From the NCBI RefSeq assembly GCF_002443255.2, contig NW_019211454.1, forward strand, positions 54,305,823 to 54,369,822: a DNA stretch of 64,000 nt. The letters are read 5' to 3'. Source of the stretch: Varroa destructor (Eukaryota > Arthropoda > Arachnida > Mesostigmata > Varroidae). Both the position numbers and the translations under genes were made by a program. The notes beneath the pieces were generated by a model. It saw only the letters and a list, made by a program, of their open reading frames with translations, was not told where the DNA came from and made no database searches. Below, piece by piece: positions 13,901 through 28,039 of this stretch; positions within the stretch are counted from its first letter, which is position 1; each line of letters opens with the position of its first letter.

Positions 13901-15040
13901 GTGATGGCAATACGATACTATCAAATTTATCGAGTTGCGGGACTGCAACAACGGCGGAACCATCAAAGAAGCAAAAAAAATTACAAAGATAGCGAGGGAA
14001 GCTACAGCTCCAGCGGTAAAACGACGACCGAGAAAATTGCCTTTCTTCGTCAAGGAAAAAGAAAAAAGGAATTTCTAACCATCATCTTGTTGATCCTTTC
14101 CAATTCCTTCCTCGGCATCTGCTCCAGCTGCTCCATTCTTGCGTATTTGTTAAATAGTTGCCGCCAACTGACTAAACCCCCACGAAGCTGACAATCACGT
14201 ATGGCAATAACCGCAACAACCCCGAAACCTCATTATTCGTTTCGCCATTTCGGTTCTATCGTCATATCAATACGGACTAGGCACGCACGTATGGGACACC
14301 CAAATACACGCGCACAGACATGTACATCAGACAGGGGCACACGCAAAGAAGGCCCAGAAGCGATCGCTTGCGGAACGTGCCGCACGTAATTGCGCGTACA
14401 TCAGAGGATAGTTACGTAAAACTGCTTCTGTGATTTGCGCATTACATTCTATATATGCTATAGATGTAAATAGTATTGGTAATGGTAATATTGATGTTGG
14501 TGATGATGGGAAAAGTGTAACTATGCCATCACCACATGACGAGGACTACCGCCTTTCTATATAGCCGGCACAAAACCCAGTTTTGATATATATTTTTGTT
14601 ATCATAGACATCTGTTTTCCAACCTTTGTCTGTTCCGAAATTTCTTAAGCTGATAACGCCATAACAAGATAGTGATCCGCTGCTTGTGGGTTGCTTGGAT
14701 GGCTGGCCCAGCCAGCGACCAGGAGGGTTTCTAGCTTGCAGATAGACATATAAATATATATATGCATATACGTAGCTCAACGTATATTCATGTCTAGAGC
14801 CACACTCCGCGCGGAATTGACGGTGCTCGTCGTGATGCTGTGAATGGTAATGACTTATGTTAGTAGTACAAATACAGAGACAACGATGTTGCTATGTACA
14901 ATAACGCTATCGTCATGTATCCTATTCAGTTACACTGCCGCTCTTGCTACTACCCACTCAGCTGCAAATTGTTGCTTTGGACCGAAAAAGATTCGATTGC
15001 ATTTCTGGGGCTCCCAGATATCGCATATATCTAATATGTA

Positions 15041-15041
<1 letters not shown>
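10951..15041. other. No recognised gene
   Basis: Noncoding-looking. A C/G-richer stretch at 12,840-13,250 with several CGGCCG-like words could be regulatory. The frame 13,608-13,904 (+) has coding-like codons but no splice or homology support. Confidence 0.4.
12485..12509. repeat. (CAG)/(CAA) repeat
   Basis: GCAGCAGCAGCAACAGCAAC tract. Short, with no coding context. Confidence 0.8.

Positions 15042-15086
<45 letters not shown>
15042..15086. repeat. (AT)n microsatellite
   Basis: About 22 uninterrupted AT units. Open frames through it on both strands (alternating Ile/Tyr) are repeat artefacts. Confidence 0.97.
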
Positions 15087-15088
<2 letters not shown>

Positions 15089-16605
15089 GTCGTAAATTCG
15101 ACAATTTGTTAACACACAGTTCGTACCATACCGTTGCATTTTCCGCCGTTCCATTGACCCTATCTAGCTTGACGATAGCAGAGTAAGTAGTACGAAAGGG
15201 ACCCGCCCCTTTAACAGCATAAAATTACATAATACTAAACGGCGCTTTCAATGGTCATAACTGTTGACCGCGTTCAGACTTACTCATACATTCCAGCATG
15301 TCGGCTACATCTTTTAAAAGCGCGAAAAATGGGACACTTGGCGAGACTAAGTGAAAAGTAAAGGGATGATAGCGTTATCTATGCCGTGGCTCTAGCTTAA
15401 AGTCAAAAACAATCGGAAGCTTTTCGTTTAGCTTCTATGGTCTGTAGGTGGAGAAATACAAAACCAGGAGTTTGTCGGTGAATCGAGATGGTGACTAAAA
15501 TAGATATGGTAATTCCTGTATCGACACGTTCGGCATTACGGCACACATGCCTGTTGAGCCTGTGCAGGACAGCCCGTACTGTCATATAGGCAAATCGAAG
15601 GGATGAGCCAACCGACCTATTCCTCTGAGCTTCTATTCACTCGCACTAGCGACCTAGAGGCAGTAACTGAACATAGTATTCAACGAATGAATGCCAGTTT
15701 TCTGCCGCCATGGAGGCGCAACAATAATGCAGCAAAAGAAAAATGAGATTGTATGGTGACCAGAAGTTCGCCACAACTCGGCAGAATATTTGAACAAGTT
15801 GGATAAAAACGGTCGAAACACTGAAGTCTCGCTTGACCACTGGAGGCGACAGTCAAGCAAGATAAGTGCTATCGTGAGTCGCAGAGACGTTTCCGCTTTG
15901 TACTACTATGTCATAGTGCTTCTAGTAGCAACGGGCTACAACTGACAAAAGAATCAAGCACGAAAAAGGTCCAGCGACTGGCCTTCAAAAATATCAAGCA
16001 AGACGAGTTTCACAAACGGGGCGGAGCTCATTGGCTCCCGCCACTTCTACTCCATACAAGCATATCTCAAGTGCGAAATGAACATGGCATCCTGCTTTTT
16101 GCGTGCTGCTTCTACTGTGTGATTAGCCGTTGGGGGGTTACCGCTCCATTGCTGCATGAGTATAATGGTTTTGAAGGATTCCGTTTATTACGTACCTATC
16201 CCACGTCTAGGTTCATACTGAACTGAATTTTGTTATTGCGGTATCACCGTTTCCGCTGCTCTCCTAACTCATAACTTTTACTAACTTCGCTTTGATAGGC
16301 GGTAGTTCTTGTAAGCCTTATATATATGCTAAGCGCATATCATGCCGATTACGAAATTGTTCTGAATACGGAAATCGACACAAATGAAGACCAAGAAGGA
16401 ATTAAGAGTCCGTATGGAGTTGTTTATAAAAAAAAAAAGAAATTGTTCTCGAAAAAAAAAACACAATCGCTTTGGGTCCCCCCATAACAGGAATCGTCAT
16501 GTCCAGTACCTACTAAGCAATAGCTCCATTAGGCATAAAGATAAAGTTCAATCACATCTCGATGCCACTTCCGCCTAAACTGATTTGTAGCAGTCGCTTT
16601 TTTCA

Positions 16606-16712
16606 TTTTCACTTTTTCTTTTTCTCTCTCTCTCTCTCTCTCTCTTTCTTTCTCAGAAAGTGGCATGTGTTATGATTTTTATGCCACCTAATAATAATAA
16701 TAATAATAATAG
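16606..16712. repeat. Microsatellite cluster: T-rich, (TC)n, (AAT)n
   Basis: A pyrimidine tract with about 11 TC units (16,622-16,645) is followed at 16,689-16,711 by about eight AAT/TAA units. Poly(A) runs lie about 170 bases upstream (16,429-16,460). Confidence 0.93.
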
Positions 16713-17378
16713 AAAAAATGAAATTTCCGCATTATCGTTACTTTCACTACAATATAACAACACAAAGGAACGAAACCAAGTCCCTGGATTGTTTTTTGTT
16801 TAATTGCTAATGGCGTTTTTTGAGATCAATCACTTTTTTTCTATCTCTACATTGCGCATCTATCTACATACTACAGAATACAAGTATCGATCATGTTGCA
16901 AACAAACAATTTTAATCTTCGTTTGAACAGCAAGGTATAGGACAGATGAGTGGGCCGCCCAGGGAACAAAGGGCAATGTGGATTTTTCTACTTTCTGTCT
17001 TCAATTCTCCCATCCAAAAACGAAAGATAGGGCCATTAAATGATTATTACGCTACAAGCGATCGACAACTGCTTCCTGCGAATCGGCAACACCGGATCTT
17101 TCACCGTTTCGTTCGTCACTGCCACAGTTGTCACGATCGCTTCTGGGGCATTGCTCTGTGCCTTTCCGCCAGAACGCAGACAATGACTATTCCCTGGTCT
17201 CTACACCGCAGCCCTTTACCCCAGCTGAACGAGAAAAGCGAACGATATTCATTCCCCCAGCCTTCTAATATCATCAAGAATCTACGCCAGGACATGCAGA
17301 TCAAAGGCACATGCTTGCATGAAATGCTTCGTACGTCTTTGTTTGTACAATCGACATTTGTTCTTTTACCCTTGCGTT

Positions 17379-17562
<184 letters not shown>

Positions 17563-18869
17563 ACCACCGTTAGCTGGCGAGTGGTAAACCGGGAAGAGGG
17601 AGTAGTGTAGCGCTGTAACTATCATAATTTGCTTGTGTTAATCAAATAGCCTGCTCAAGTAGGTCCGCTAGTCGATGTTTCACGATACAAACACCTCTTT
17701 CCATGGTGCGATTGAATCGTTTTACATAGCCAACGGTGCTGCCAATCGGTGTTTTTATAGTTGTTGTTACTGCGGTGGCTGGTATTGTTAACGTCAATGG
17801 CGATGCCATTTTAACGGCTCAATTGATCTGCTTGCGTTCATCGGACCTAGCTTGATAACGCGCAGGAGGGGCAACCGCTGCCGTTCCTCACCAATATCTA
17901 CGATCCGAAGGGCAACAACGACAACAAAATCCTCATATTTTCACCGATTTTTTTTCCATTTCTTTCTACTTGATGATTTTTCGTTTACTTCTCATCATTG
18001 AGTAGCAGTTGTATTGTAGTGCAGATAGCTGATACTTGCTAATGATTTCGTCGACGCTTGCTATGTATGGGCCTTCTCAGCGGCGACAGTTCTACAATGG
18101 CACCCTGATGCGATGCATCACAGCTTCGTCTTGTATACGCCTGCCACAGACATCAGCGCGTCATGCCTAGATGAATTTCGAATACTTGTCGTGTTTTTGT
18201 AGTAGTTTTGTTGTTGTCAAAATCGTGGCAAATTGAACAAGAAAAGATAGCGAAAGACCAGGAAGACGTGTTGTATGGTTCGCGATTGGCGAACGCCGAT
18301 CTGCGTTCGTCGCCTAGTCATATGACGCTCCAGTTTCTCCTGTCAACTTTGATGTGGCTTTAAGACTGTCTCGTCGGGAAAGGGTGCGAAAAGAGATTAT
18401 TACTAACCAAGTGTTTTCTTCATCGACCATTAACTTAGTTAAATAACATTATTCAGCACAAACGGGGTCCTACTATGGCGGTATCTTCCACTGTAGGGTG
18501 CACTGACTTTTTGTTCCTTCAGGAAGAGCATTTTAATAGAAGCTGTATTACCACTATGCACTAAGTAATTGGCTGAAACAGCTGATTTAACTCTCGATTC
18601 GTCCTTTGGTCGTATTGCTTGCCCTCCTTATCGTCTTCCTTTCTTACTCTTTGTAACTCATCGCACGGCTCGTCACACCCCATTCAGGAGTGCACGATTA
18701 ATAAAAATAGACGTTCAGCTATGAGAACTACGACAAGCAGGTAGCTACTGATGCCTTTCGTGCTCGCTCACTGCCTGCTATATTTTCAAGTAACAAGTCT
18801 TTCGTATTATATCTCCGTAACATGTTTTTGACAGCTGACTGATGAGTCGTAATTATTGTTATATATATT

Positions 18870-18892
18870 GGTGTGTATATATATATATATAT
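18870..18892. repeat. (GT)(AT)n microsatellite
   Basis: GTGTGT passing into about nine AT units. Confidence 0.9.
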
Positions 18893-21761
18893 AAAGCAGC
18901 GGCGAGCTGCAGAGACAGGAGCGTCTCTAATGTCTGCCTTTAAATAAATATCTTTGAGACGTTCCAACTAACGGCTGGTTTTCTATTCCAGCCATTGCTC
19001 TCTTCATAAATGTTTAGTTATCGTCCTAAAGATCTGCCTGTATAGCAATCAAGCCATCTCACCTCGTCAGTGAGGTGGCATTTCCTCGAAGAATATCAGA
19101 AGTTGCCGTTCCCTCAACCGGGCTACGAAGATGAGTTTCAATGGCTACGCTGAACATGGCGGTGACAATATTTGATAGGCACACATCAGTAAGTACTGGC
19201 ACAGTTTGTTCTATTTCGTCGTTCGCCTACTCCTTACACGTTCGCACCCTTTTCGTTCTATCAACAGCGTCAAGTACTTTAAAGACTGCCACACATTCGA
19301 TCCCACATGTTTCGTGGTATTGATGACTCAAACCTTTCACACTAATTATAGTGGCCCCGCAACCTAGGTTCTAGCTCTAACCGATATCAGCAGCAACAGC
19401 TATAGCGAAAATTGCTCTCAGTAAGCTGTAATTTACGTAAACCATCGCTGACGCTCCTCTCTCTTTCTCTCTTAAACGAAAAAAGCGAAAACCATACAAA
19501 TAAAAATATCAAGTAAAGGATACCTATGATCAGGCCAATATTCTATATTTCGACCCATAGTTACTGCTCAATATATACCTGATCTTAATCTATACCTTAA
19601 CCTCTTCCACGTTTACCGCTCTGTTTCCTTACTGGACAGTCGTCCAAGGTTTATCATTAAATCCGAAAGAGTCGTCTATATTTATTGGTTGTTTTTCTCC
19701 TTCGGAGCACCTTCTCGTTCAGTATGAATGGCGTTGCTGTAGACAGAGCGCAAGTGCATATGCGCATCTACGCACAAGATTCATGACGGGTGCATGGCAT
19801 CCTGTCTACGCAGCGTTTGATTTGTCGACTCCTCTTAGCATCTGTTCGCGTCGCGATCGAAATTGATTTGCAATTCAAATTTGAGACGGCAGAAAAAATT
19901 AAGAAAAATGACTAGGACAAGGAATCTTCCCCTCATTTACATCTGAAGGCCACTGATGAAGAGGCAAGCAAACTAACCCGAAGTAACTAACGCCCAGAAC
20001 GGAATCCCCTGTAGCCATACATATACTTACCAATAGGTAAACAATGGGAGAAAACAAGAGCTTAGGACAACAGGCCGAAACAGAAACCTAACCCGTTGCG
20101 CCGTCTGTCATGTAAAAAACCTAAGTAAAAAAAAAAAACCGATTAACGAGCGGCGGCAACAATAGCTTCAGGGTCCAGCTTTGAAAATACCATAGGTGAC
20201 TGTCGAATGATTTCCATTCCTTTCTAGAATAAAGTGGTACATATTTTTAACGAAAACTTAGATTCTAACACGCGTAGGTGGTAAAGTACAGCGGAAAAAA
20301 GAAATGGCGAGCATTATTTGTTGCTTTTTGTTTACATCATAATAGAGCTACGAAGTACATCGCTGCATATCTGTCCTTAACATTAAACGGTTACCTAGCT
20401 ACTTCAACTTCTGATACCCGCTAGGTGTTTTTTCCGTTAAGCAACTCTACGAATTATTAATTCACAGTTATTAATTTGGACATTGATACCCCACCCCTTC
20501 CCCCATATGTAATTAGACGCATATCGTCGTCATTCTAAGACCAAAATGCTCCTGGTATATAAATCTAGATACACGATCGTGTCTAATGTACAATAGTATT
20601 CATGCAGGCGGCCACAGTCCAATATGCGTCTCTGGTGAGCCCCAGGCGGCAAAGGCGTTGTTGCAAAGAATCCCCGCCTCTTTTTCTTCGATGTATGTAC
20701 TTCCATGACTGCTACTGATAGAACTTCGGTGTCGGTACTTAAACTCCGAAGCTGTCTGATGCAGCCGTACCGGCCATTTGCGAATATCTGTTCATATTTA
20801 TCGTATCCATTTTCTATCAAGATATATGCACACTTCGCGGTCGTGCTGAATAATAAGGCTGACACCAATCTGAATAGCATCTGATAATTTTATCACCCGT
20901 AATAACGTTTCACAATCCATGCGTGCAATGATGGCTGCTCTTATTCGAAGGTCCGCCTCCAGACTCAACTGCTGCTCGTGCGTGGTCCCCAAACCAATTG
21001 TTATAATTGTCCGGATCAAGTGTAACAAGTGGCAACCGTTCGTGCAGATTTTAATAATTTCATTTTATCATTTGCCCTTTTTCGTTTTCGTGCTCGTCGC
21101 ATATGTAGAAAGAGAGAGAATTAGATCAAAGAAAAGCAGGCTCAAAGACAGACAATTATGCATCGTCTCAACTTTTGTATCCTTCTTACATCCATCCTCT
21201 TACGATAGACGTTCGGCATTTGCAGGCCCTTCAACGACACACCGAGCGTCGACCAGTGAGCTCCATAAATACTCATTACATGTGTACCGTACGCGTGCAC
21301 CAACAAAGATATGTGGTCGTGCACGAGCTGGCTAGCCATCAAGTCCGCATTGCAGCAAGCCCGTCATTAATTCACAGCCGAATCCAAATGACTTGATCAT
21401 GACTGTTTTTCCATAGAAATCGACCAACTACGCAGACGTTTAAACACTCATCGCAACTGACTCAGCTAATTTTGCACGCCACGCCAAGGTTTATATACCG
21501 CAGGCTGCAGTACCTATTTCTTTGTTCACGCGGTAACAGTGATCGTGTATATTTCTAGTAGCAGGATATATTTAATCGATCCAATTATCATGGTGGCAGC
21601 GACTGCATCACTATGCGACAATAACATGACGCGGCCTGTTTCGATCTGCTGACATCTGGCCGTGCTGAATTGTTCGTGTATTCTACAAGGTCGAATATGT
21701 ACGCACGCACGTGGAATACTCTGCCTTCAGAGTCAATGCCAGACGCACGGTTCGCAGGTCA

Positions 21762-21789
21762 GACACACACAGAAAAACAAACAAACAAA
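21762..21789. repeat. (CA)n then (ACAA)n repeat
   Basis: CACACACACAG followed by AAACAAACAAACAAA. Confidence 0.8.
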
Positions 21790-23734
21790 ATGATGTATAA
21801 CTATGCCTATCGATAATTTTAGATATTGAACGTTAACCGCTGCAGTGTGATACAATACCAATTCTAATATCGTACGTTAATGAGAAGGGAAAATACACCG
21901 ATTTCAATATCTGATCGATTTAACTGCTTCATTTAGTGAACCGAACCGTAGCAGTATGCAATTCCAATCACCGAACAAAAATGTGTACGGTATAAAAAAA
22001 AAACAAAGAAAAACGCTCTAACTTTTGTGTTTATTTAAAGGTCTACTAGTAAACCCTCAAGATAGATCGGTTCGAAAAGGATAAGCCATCATCATATTGA
22101 TTATTTTACCGGCGGTTCTTAAGACGATAATCTGTTCGCAGCGATTGCCTAGAAAGGTCGTCTTGCTCAGTGCATAAAAATATTATATAAAAAAGGTCAT
22201 GTTTTCCATTCCAAACGCTTTTTCTCCTTGTGATAATAAATAAATACTATAGTATAATATAGCTAGCCGCCATTATCATGTATTTTCTGTTTTCAATGTT
22301 TGTCTCGCATCTTCTCAATATTTCGGTGATATTTTGTCATTTCTGCCCAACAACATCTATGTCATCATCGCTGTACTATCGCATGTGTACACGAGTATTA
22401 CTCATGCCCTGCGGTCAAAAAATTGCCGATCTTTACCATAGACGACGAACGTTTGAGTCGCTGGCGTCAGCAACAAAACGTCAGAGCTGGTTTTGGCTGT
22501 CGCACCTAACAAGATACAGTTTTATTATACCAGGCGGACCCCAGTTTGTCTAATCGCAAACAGAATCGCCAGGGAGATGGTGCTTATAATTTTGGCGATG
22601 CTCATACCAATAGCTGGTAGAATCGAATGCGGTGGCGTCAATCTACATTGGTCTCTTCCCTCCTCTTTCTCTCCTCTTAATTCTATAGAATTGCCGTTAA
22701 TGATACTTTTGTAGATGTATACCTTTGTGTTTTTGCTTGTCCACGTCTTTGTGTTTGTTCGAATCTGCCTCGATCCCGTCGTCATAGGAACGCTAAAATC
22801 TGTCCGTTTTCTTTGCTGAGACAAGTTTTAATCTAAAGAATATGTAATAAAAAGTGTGAACGTAGTCTCCCGTCATCTACCCATCCATTCTTAGCAATGT
22901 ATTAGAAATGATTACCTCTGAAGCATTACGGTTATAACTTTGAATAGAATTTTTCTCGTCATCATCATGGGAACGTTAGTCGGGCGAGAGACGATAAGAA
23001 CTATTTGAAACAGACATGTCCGTCTGAAGCTTGTTCTAGCTCCGTATTGCGTTACATCAATAATTACCCTTTTCTATTTCCTACTCTAGTAGTGTCGTCA
23101 AATTTTCTCGTAAAAAAAGTTATTAAATGTTTAACATAAAGAGCAGCGAAAGCGTTTACGACTCTCAGTGATGGTATAAGCATACACAAAGGTAAATGAC
23201 AATCAGCGGTCAAAGCAGCAAAAGATAAAAAACAGACGTTTACGGTTATTTTAATTATAAGCAAAAGGCTGTAAGTAGCGCGAGAACGTACAAAATATAC
23301 AAATACTTAAGTGGCCGCAGATAAGTACATAACAGAGATTCAACCAAAGCGGCAAGCGTTCAGGAGATGAGGATTTGTAGTAACTTCCAGGTTTTTTTTT
23401 TATAACAATTGACCTCCAACAATCGAAACGTAATACCATCATTATTTGAGGTGTAAGAGTAAAGGTGGTGAACGTACGAAAAACTTTATATCGTTATAAA
23501 CGCGAAGGCTTCTTTTTCTCGAGGTAGATGTTATCATAGCAATAATCGTAACACATATCACACGGACAGACAACCACTACCCGTGTGACTATAGCATAGA
23601 TGCCACTGCTTCACGAGGACCTTTTACATGTGGCAGCCAATGGCCAACAGTCACTGCAGGGAACAGAGTTGCGTGTCGTCTAAGTCCTGCCAAGTGTTTT
23701 GGCAGCTAATATAGTCCCGACGAAACTCGATCAT

Positions 23735-23805
23735 CCCCGTGGGTAACGTGCTTGTCTACTAAACTTAACGGACACGTGGTGGTCCGGGTTCGAATCCGGA
23801 CTTAA
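23735..23805 (+). repeat. tRNA-derived SINE-like fragment, copy 1
   Basis: CCCCGTGGGTAACGTGCTTG at the start resembles a box A region, and GGTTCGAATCC at 23,787-23,797 is an exact type-2 RNA polymerase III box B. The core CTACTAAACTTA between them resembles an anticodon loop with short flanking stem. No canonical acceptor stem closes it and the T-stem is irregular, so it is not scored as a functional tRNA. The same core and spacing recur at 27.0 kb. Confidence 0.55.
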
Positions 23806-23818
23806 ACGCACTCCGTTC

Positions 23819-24043
23819 GTGTTGGAAGGTCTACCGGCTATAGCGGACGTGAAACTCGAACCATCTATTGTAGACGAAGCTCGCTCTTATTGGTGGGGTT
23901 TTACAAATACTCGTACTACTAGGCTCGCCAATGCCGCAGGCCCACATGCTGCTAGCTGCCGATTTCAACGGGTCGTCGGAAACACAGACAATTTTTCTTT
24001 TGCCGAAATACAATCGATAGCTGTTGGCCGCCCGCACCAATAA
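23819..24043 (+). CDS. Coding-like ORF next to a SINE-like repeat, unknown
   Basis: Not recognised. A 74-codon frame immediately downstream of the tRNA-like repeat reads EGLPAIADVKLEPSIVDEAR and later VVGNTDNFSFAEIQ. Codon composition is coding-like but the antisense strand is also open across it. It may be a fragment of a mobile element. Confidence 0.18.
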   Translation: MLEGLPAIADVKLEPSIVDEARSYWWGFTNTRTTRLANAAGPHAASCRFQRVVGNTDNFSFAEIQSIAVGRPHQ

Positions 24044-26170
24044 AACTAGACATAAAGCTTTTTGACCCTGAGACTACCACACGGTTTTTAGTAGTCGTGT
24101 ATGAGGTAAACACTTTAGCTGTTACACGTTGCGCTATCGCAGGATTTGATATATCTTGCACGCTCGATGGTTGCAAGCGACAGTCACGTGCCTTATAGAT
24201 GACACTGACATATTGTTTCTAGTGTTACCTGATTTACTCCTCATTTCTATTTGTTTCCTCATGATTTTCATCTATTGAAAATGTATTTCTCTCTTTGTTG
24301 TCTGTTTTCAAAAGGTTATTTTTTCATCAACGCCTTGGTTCTTTATAGTGCTCGTAGTACCTTGTGCTCTTACACACCCGTAAATATTCTAGTTAGAACT
24401 ACACATGTTGACCATCCTGTTTCCGCTGTAGGTCTAACCTAGCATATTCCGGGAAGCCATCATAATCCTCTAGAGGTGATGCTAATCGTAGTCAAGAAGT
24501 AAGCGAAGAGGCTCACTCCTGGATCTTTAAGTTCCTTTGGATAACATTCGAGCCCATCGATTGGAACTGCGTTCCCACGAGTGTTCATGTGCGTGTCGAG
24601 TAGCGTCAGTGGGTGTGCGGCTGCCGTCGCCTCCATACGATCGTAAAATCACCATCCGTGATAAGTGGCCAGGCAAGAACACATCATTGACATCCGACAT
24701 CAGGCAACAATGACGACAACAAATACAGGATCCACAGGAAGGTCACAGCATGCGAGAATCGGCCTACAATAACAGCACCTACAAGTCGAGCTCAATCGGG
24801 AAATCGTCGGAACACATTAAAGGCTGAGAGACCCAAACAACCAGGTAGCCAGTGAGCCTTACTGTCATCTATAATAGAGCAGAGGTGGTGAATCAGGTCT
24901 GTCACTCTGAACAGCGTCGAATGAGCCTACTTAAAAACAAGGATACATCCCCGTACGCCACTTTATATATGTTCTACAGCTGCGGACACGAGCACAGAAC
25001 TGTAAAGCCTGTTGTTTTAAGCAACTGTTTTGACCGGCTGGTTAGCTCTTTAATGTTATGCGCGTTAAACGCCAAAAGTAAATGTGTACCTGAACATACG
25101 ATCACGTTTATCAGCCGGCCGAATAACTATTATGATTCAAGCAAAGGCTTCGAAGTAAAAAGATAATCATAATCACGGCTGGAACAACGCAAACAATATA
25201 ATGGTAATCTCGAACCACAAAATGAAGATAGAACCGACAAAAGAAAAAGGAAAGAAGTTTTTTTCGTATCGTGCAATATAAGTAGTTCTTCTGATCCTCA
25301 AATATCATGAAGGAAAACGTTTTGGCGCTATAATTTTTACCAAAACAAGCAGTCACCGTCTTCTACAGTTGTGTCAGCATATCATCAGAGTAATCGTCTT
25401 GAAAAACAAACCCAGGTACCTACAGGTGCGGTGCCGCCGTTGTCTGTGCGTAGATTAACAGATTTAGTCCAACAAGTTGTTGTGAGGGTCACCTCTGCTG
25501 ATGGTTTTTTTCTAGTGAACTAGGCCAAATAGTAGGTACTCACGTCGCAGACGTCGTAGTCTGGTTCTGCGCTGTCGTCCAATGCAAGGCGCAATATATC
25601 CACGATCGGTAGGGTCTTCATTATTCCTAGGATGTTTCGTAGAAGTGCTCGTGTGGCAAACACAGTAAACACCTGTAGCTAATGTATCTTCACTGGCTAT
25701 AATTAGAACGAAAGTGTCACCACTTCCCGCTTGAAATACTCATGGGGACGCCGTATGAAATCCGCACGAAAGTTAACTAGCAACTAGCTGCAGGTAGCGA
25801 CAGATGATCCAATGCTATAGCCATACACTTGAGGAGGAGACACAAGCGATGGGAGGGAGGACAGATCCTATTTAGCCTAATGGCGGCGTCCTCCACGAGG
25901 ATAGTTAACTATTAATCAGCCGATGTCGCACAGCACAACAGTAGCTACGAAAGCTAGAACCACGATCGATAAATTACGGTACGACTCAACTCAGAAATAG
26001 GTAGTCTTCTGACTTTCCATGCGGCAGGGTGCACTCGAGTAGTATTACTGAGCTCTCCTAACCATAGCTACTATAGGACCACAATCTTTCAACTAATAGC
26101 TATTGTCACTAGACTTCGTCCCCGTTTTTCTCTCGTTCGAACGAACTCACAACTCGTTACTCATTCGATC

Positions 26171-26229
<59 letters not shown>

Positions 26230-27006
26230 TGAACTTAATCTAGTTTGAGCTTTTTTGAGAAAGCTAAGTTTATAGAACAATCTGTCTACTTTCTCACTGG
26301 TACTCACGTAGTTAACAGTCGTACGCCGCGGAACTATAGCGGGCACAGATACTGAACACGTAACAATTCGACGAAATGTTACATCAACAGATTTCATCCG
26401 CGGTCACATTTACTTGTAACCCGTTTCGGGTATCGGACTGGGTAGGTTTTGGCCTGTGTCGTCCCTTCTGTTTTTGATATGATATTATCGTAACTGCACT
26501 CACAGCAAACAGCCACAGAGCTACAGGATATCGATTACTTCGCCGGTAGCGACAGCCGCAACATCGTTCTGCTTTGAGCGTTTACTTTTCCTTGTCTGAT
26601 CGAACAAGATCAGCAACAGAAGTTTCAGTCGGAGTCGCTCCAACAACCGCAGTAGCAAGCAACAGGTACGATAGCGGGCCTGGGTCGCCCCAACTACCAC
26701 AACCTTAACGATTACGGCAGCGACAGTCGGCCACTACCAGCTATAGCAGCAGACAGAGACCAATCAACTGCTGTATGTAGTCCCCGGTTGCTTCTGCTGC
26801 CGCGCACTAACCAACGAAGTGGGAAGGGTCGAAATGGCGAGGAGGCGCCAAAAAGAGACACCAACAATTTATCTGATCAGATCATCGGAACGAGCAGAGT
26901 GCTTCGCGTGCTGTTTCAGGTGGGGGAGTTATCCTTTCTGCTTCTTCTTTCATTCCGCAGAGGATCGGGGGGTGGCAGAAGGGTCCATTCCAGGTTGTGG
27001 GATTTG
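24044..27006. other. No recognised gene
   Basis: A C/G-richer part at 24,540-25,170 holds frames with coding-like runs (for example DRKITIRDKWPGKN near 24,640) but no identifiable family. 26,500-26,800 is CA/CAG-rich, resembling an untranslated leader. The (TA)27 tract lies between them. Confidence 0.35.
26173..26226. repeat. (TA)27 microsatellite
   Basis: 54 bases of pure alternating T and A, the longest dinucleotide tract in the window. Confidence 0.97.
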
Positions 27007-27092
27007 CCCCGTGAAGGAATAGTGACAACGTGTTTGCCTACTAAACTTAGGGGCTCATAAGGTGGTCTAGATTCGAGACAGGATGTAGGTAC
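27007..27092 (+). repeat. tRNA-derived SINE-like fragment, copy 2
   Basis: Shares with the copy at 23.7 kb the leading CCCCGTG, then AACGTG, then CTACTAAACTTA, and GGTGGTC before a decayed box B (AGATTCGAGAC). CCTA and TAGG pair around a seven-base CTAAACT loop, like an anticodon arm. It continues ACAGGATGTAGG, a tail also seen in the weak copy at 40.9 kb. It carries a small insertion relative to copy 1. Confidence 0.5.
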
Positions 27093-27194
27093 ATTTCGTT
27101 ACGTGCTAAGGGGTTGCAGCTATCTAAAGCAATGCCTATCGGCCGTAAAACTATAAGCGTTATTTGATCTTAGCTAGCGGGATCCGCTGTTTGC

Positions 27195-27404
27195 TCAAAT
27201 GTGAAACGTTGTGGAACACGAACGCTTTTTTAAAAAATCCTTGATTTCAGCTTCCGCCTTACATAGTTCAAATAGTGCGACAGGATCTTCAGTAGACAAT
27301 CTCGAGCAAGCAACATATTGCTCTGTTAAGTGATACTGCTTTTGTAAGCCGTGCATTGCAAGAATGAAGCCAATGTATTGTGCGCGTACCGATTGAGAAA
27401 TCAT
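27195..27404 (-). CDS. Coding-like ORF, unknown (69 codons)
   Basis: Not recognised. The minus-strand frame reads AQYIGFILAMHGLQKQYHLT and then LFELCKAEAEIKDFLKKR, an amphipathic, helix-prone composition. A stop lies just upstream of the Met and I see no good splice acceptor. It is close to the SINE-like copy at 27.0 kb and may be element-derived. Confidence 0.18.
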   Translation of the reverse strand: MISQSVRAQYIGFILAMHGLQKQYHLTEQYVACSRLSTEDPVALFELCKAEAEIKDFLKKRSCSTTFHI

Positions 27405-28039
27405 TCTTCATCGGACTTCTAGCACCGCATGTGTAACACACAGTCAGTACTCGTCAACTTGATAGCTCAGACAGGGAAAACCTGACTAAAATCATTATCG
27501 AACAATAACCCTAAGGAAGCATATAAATAGATCACATGAGAAGTAGATCAGACAGGGCTAATTTAGCAGCTTCGTCGTAATTGTTTCATCGGATTTGACC
27601 ACTTTAATGCTATTGTGATTGTATTATTTTCACATTGTATAGTGACACAAATAATTTACTATACGTTACAGGGTGATTTGGTTTTGTTCTATTTTATTTT
27701 ATTATCTGTATAAAAGTGGGCGGTGTGTGGGTGCGCAAATTACAAAAGGCAAACTCAGGGCTGTAATATGTTGGTTCCTACCCCATCCGCTTTATAGGCA
27801 GCTAGCCTGTGCGCAGCACAATGAGCTTTCTAAGATCACAATGACGATAATAACGACGACGAAACAGATGGCACTTGACTTACTCTGCCTAGCACTCCCT
27901 GTCCTTAACCGCTGCCGATTTTTCCAGCCGCTAGCAGAGCCGCACTAAACGCTTGTTGAATTGAAATGCCCTTAGTTTCTTTGGCAGGCAGACTTGCCCT
28001 GTCCAAGTTCTTAAAGCTATATCCTATTATGATTATATT

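Larger units (their letters stand above)
17600..23734. other. No recognised gene
   Basis: A/T-rich sequence with short repeats. No open frame here looks convincingly coding. Confidence 0.4.

Noticed and set aside
13608..14191. Overlapping plus-strand ORFs with coding-like codons
   Set aside because: Frames overlap without splice sites or family motifs; probably C/G-rich noncoding sequence.
23735..23805. Functional tRNA gene
   Set aside because: Box B is exact but there is no closed acceptor stem and the T-stem is irregular; a related degraded copy nearby fits a SINE better.
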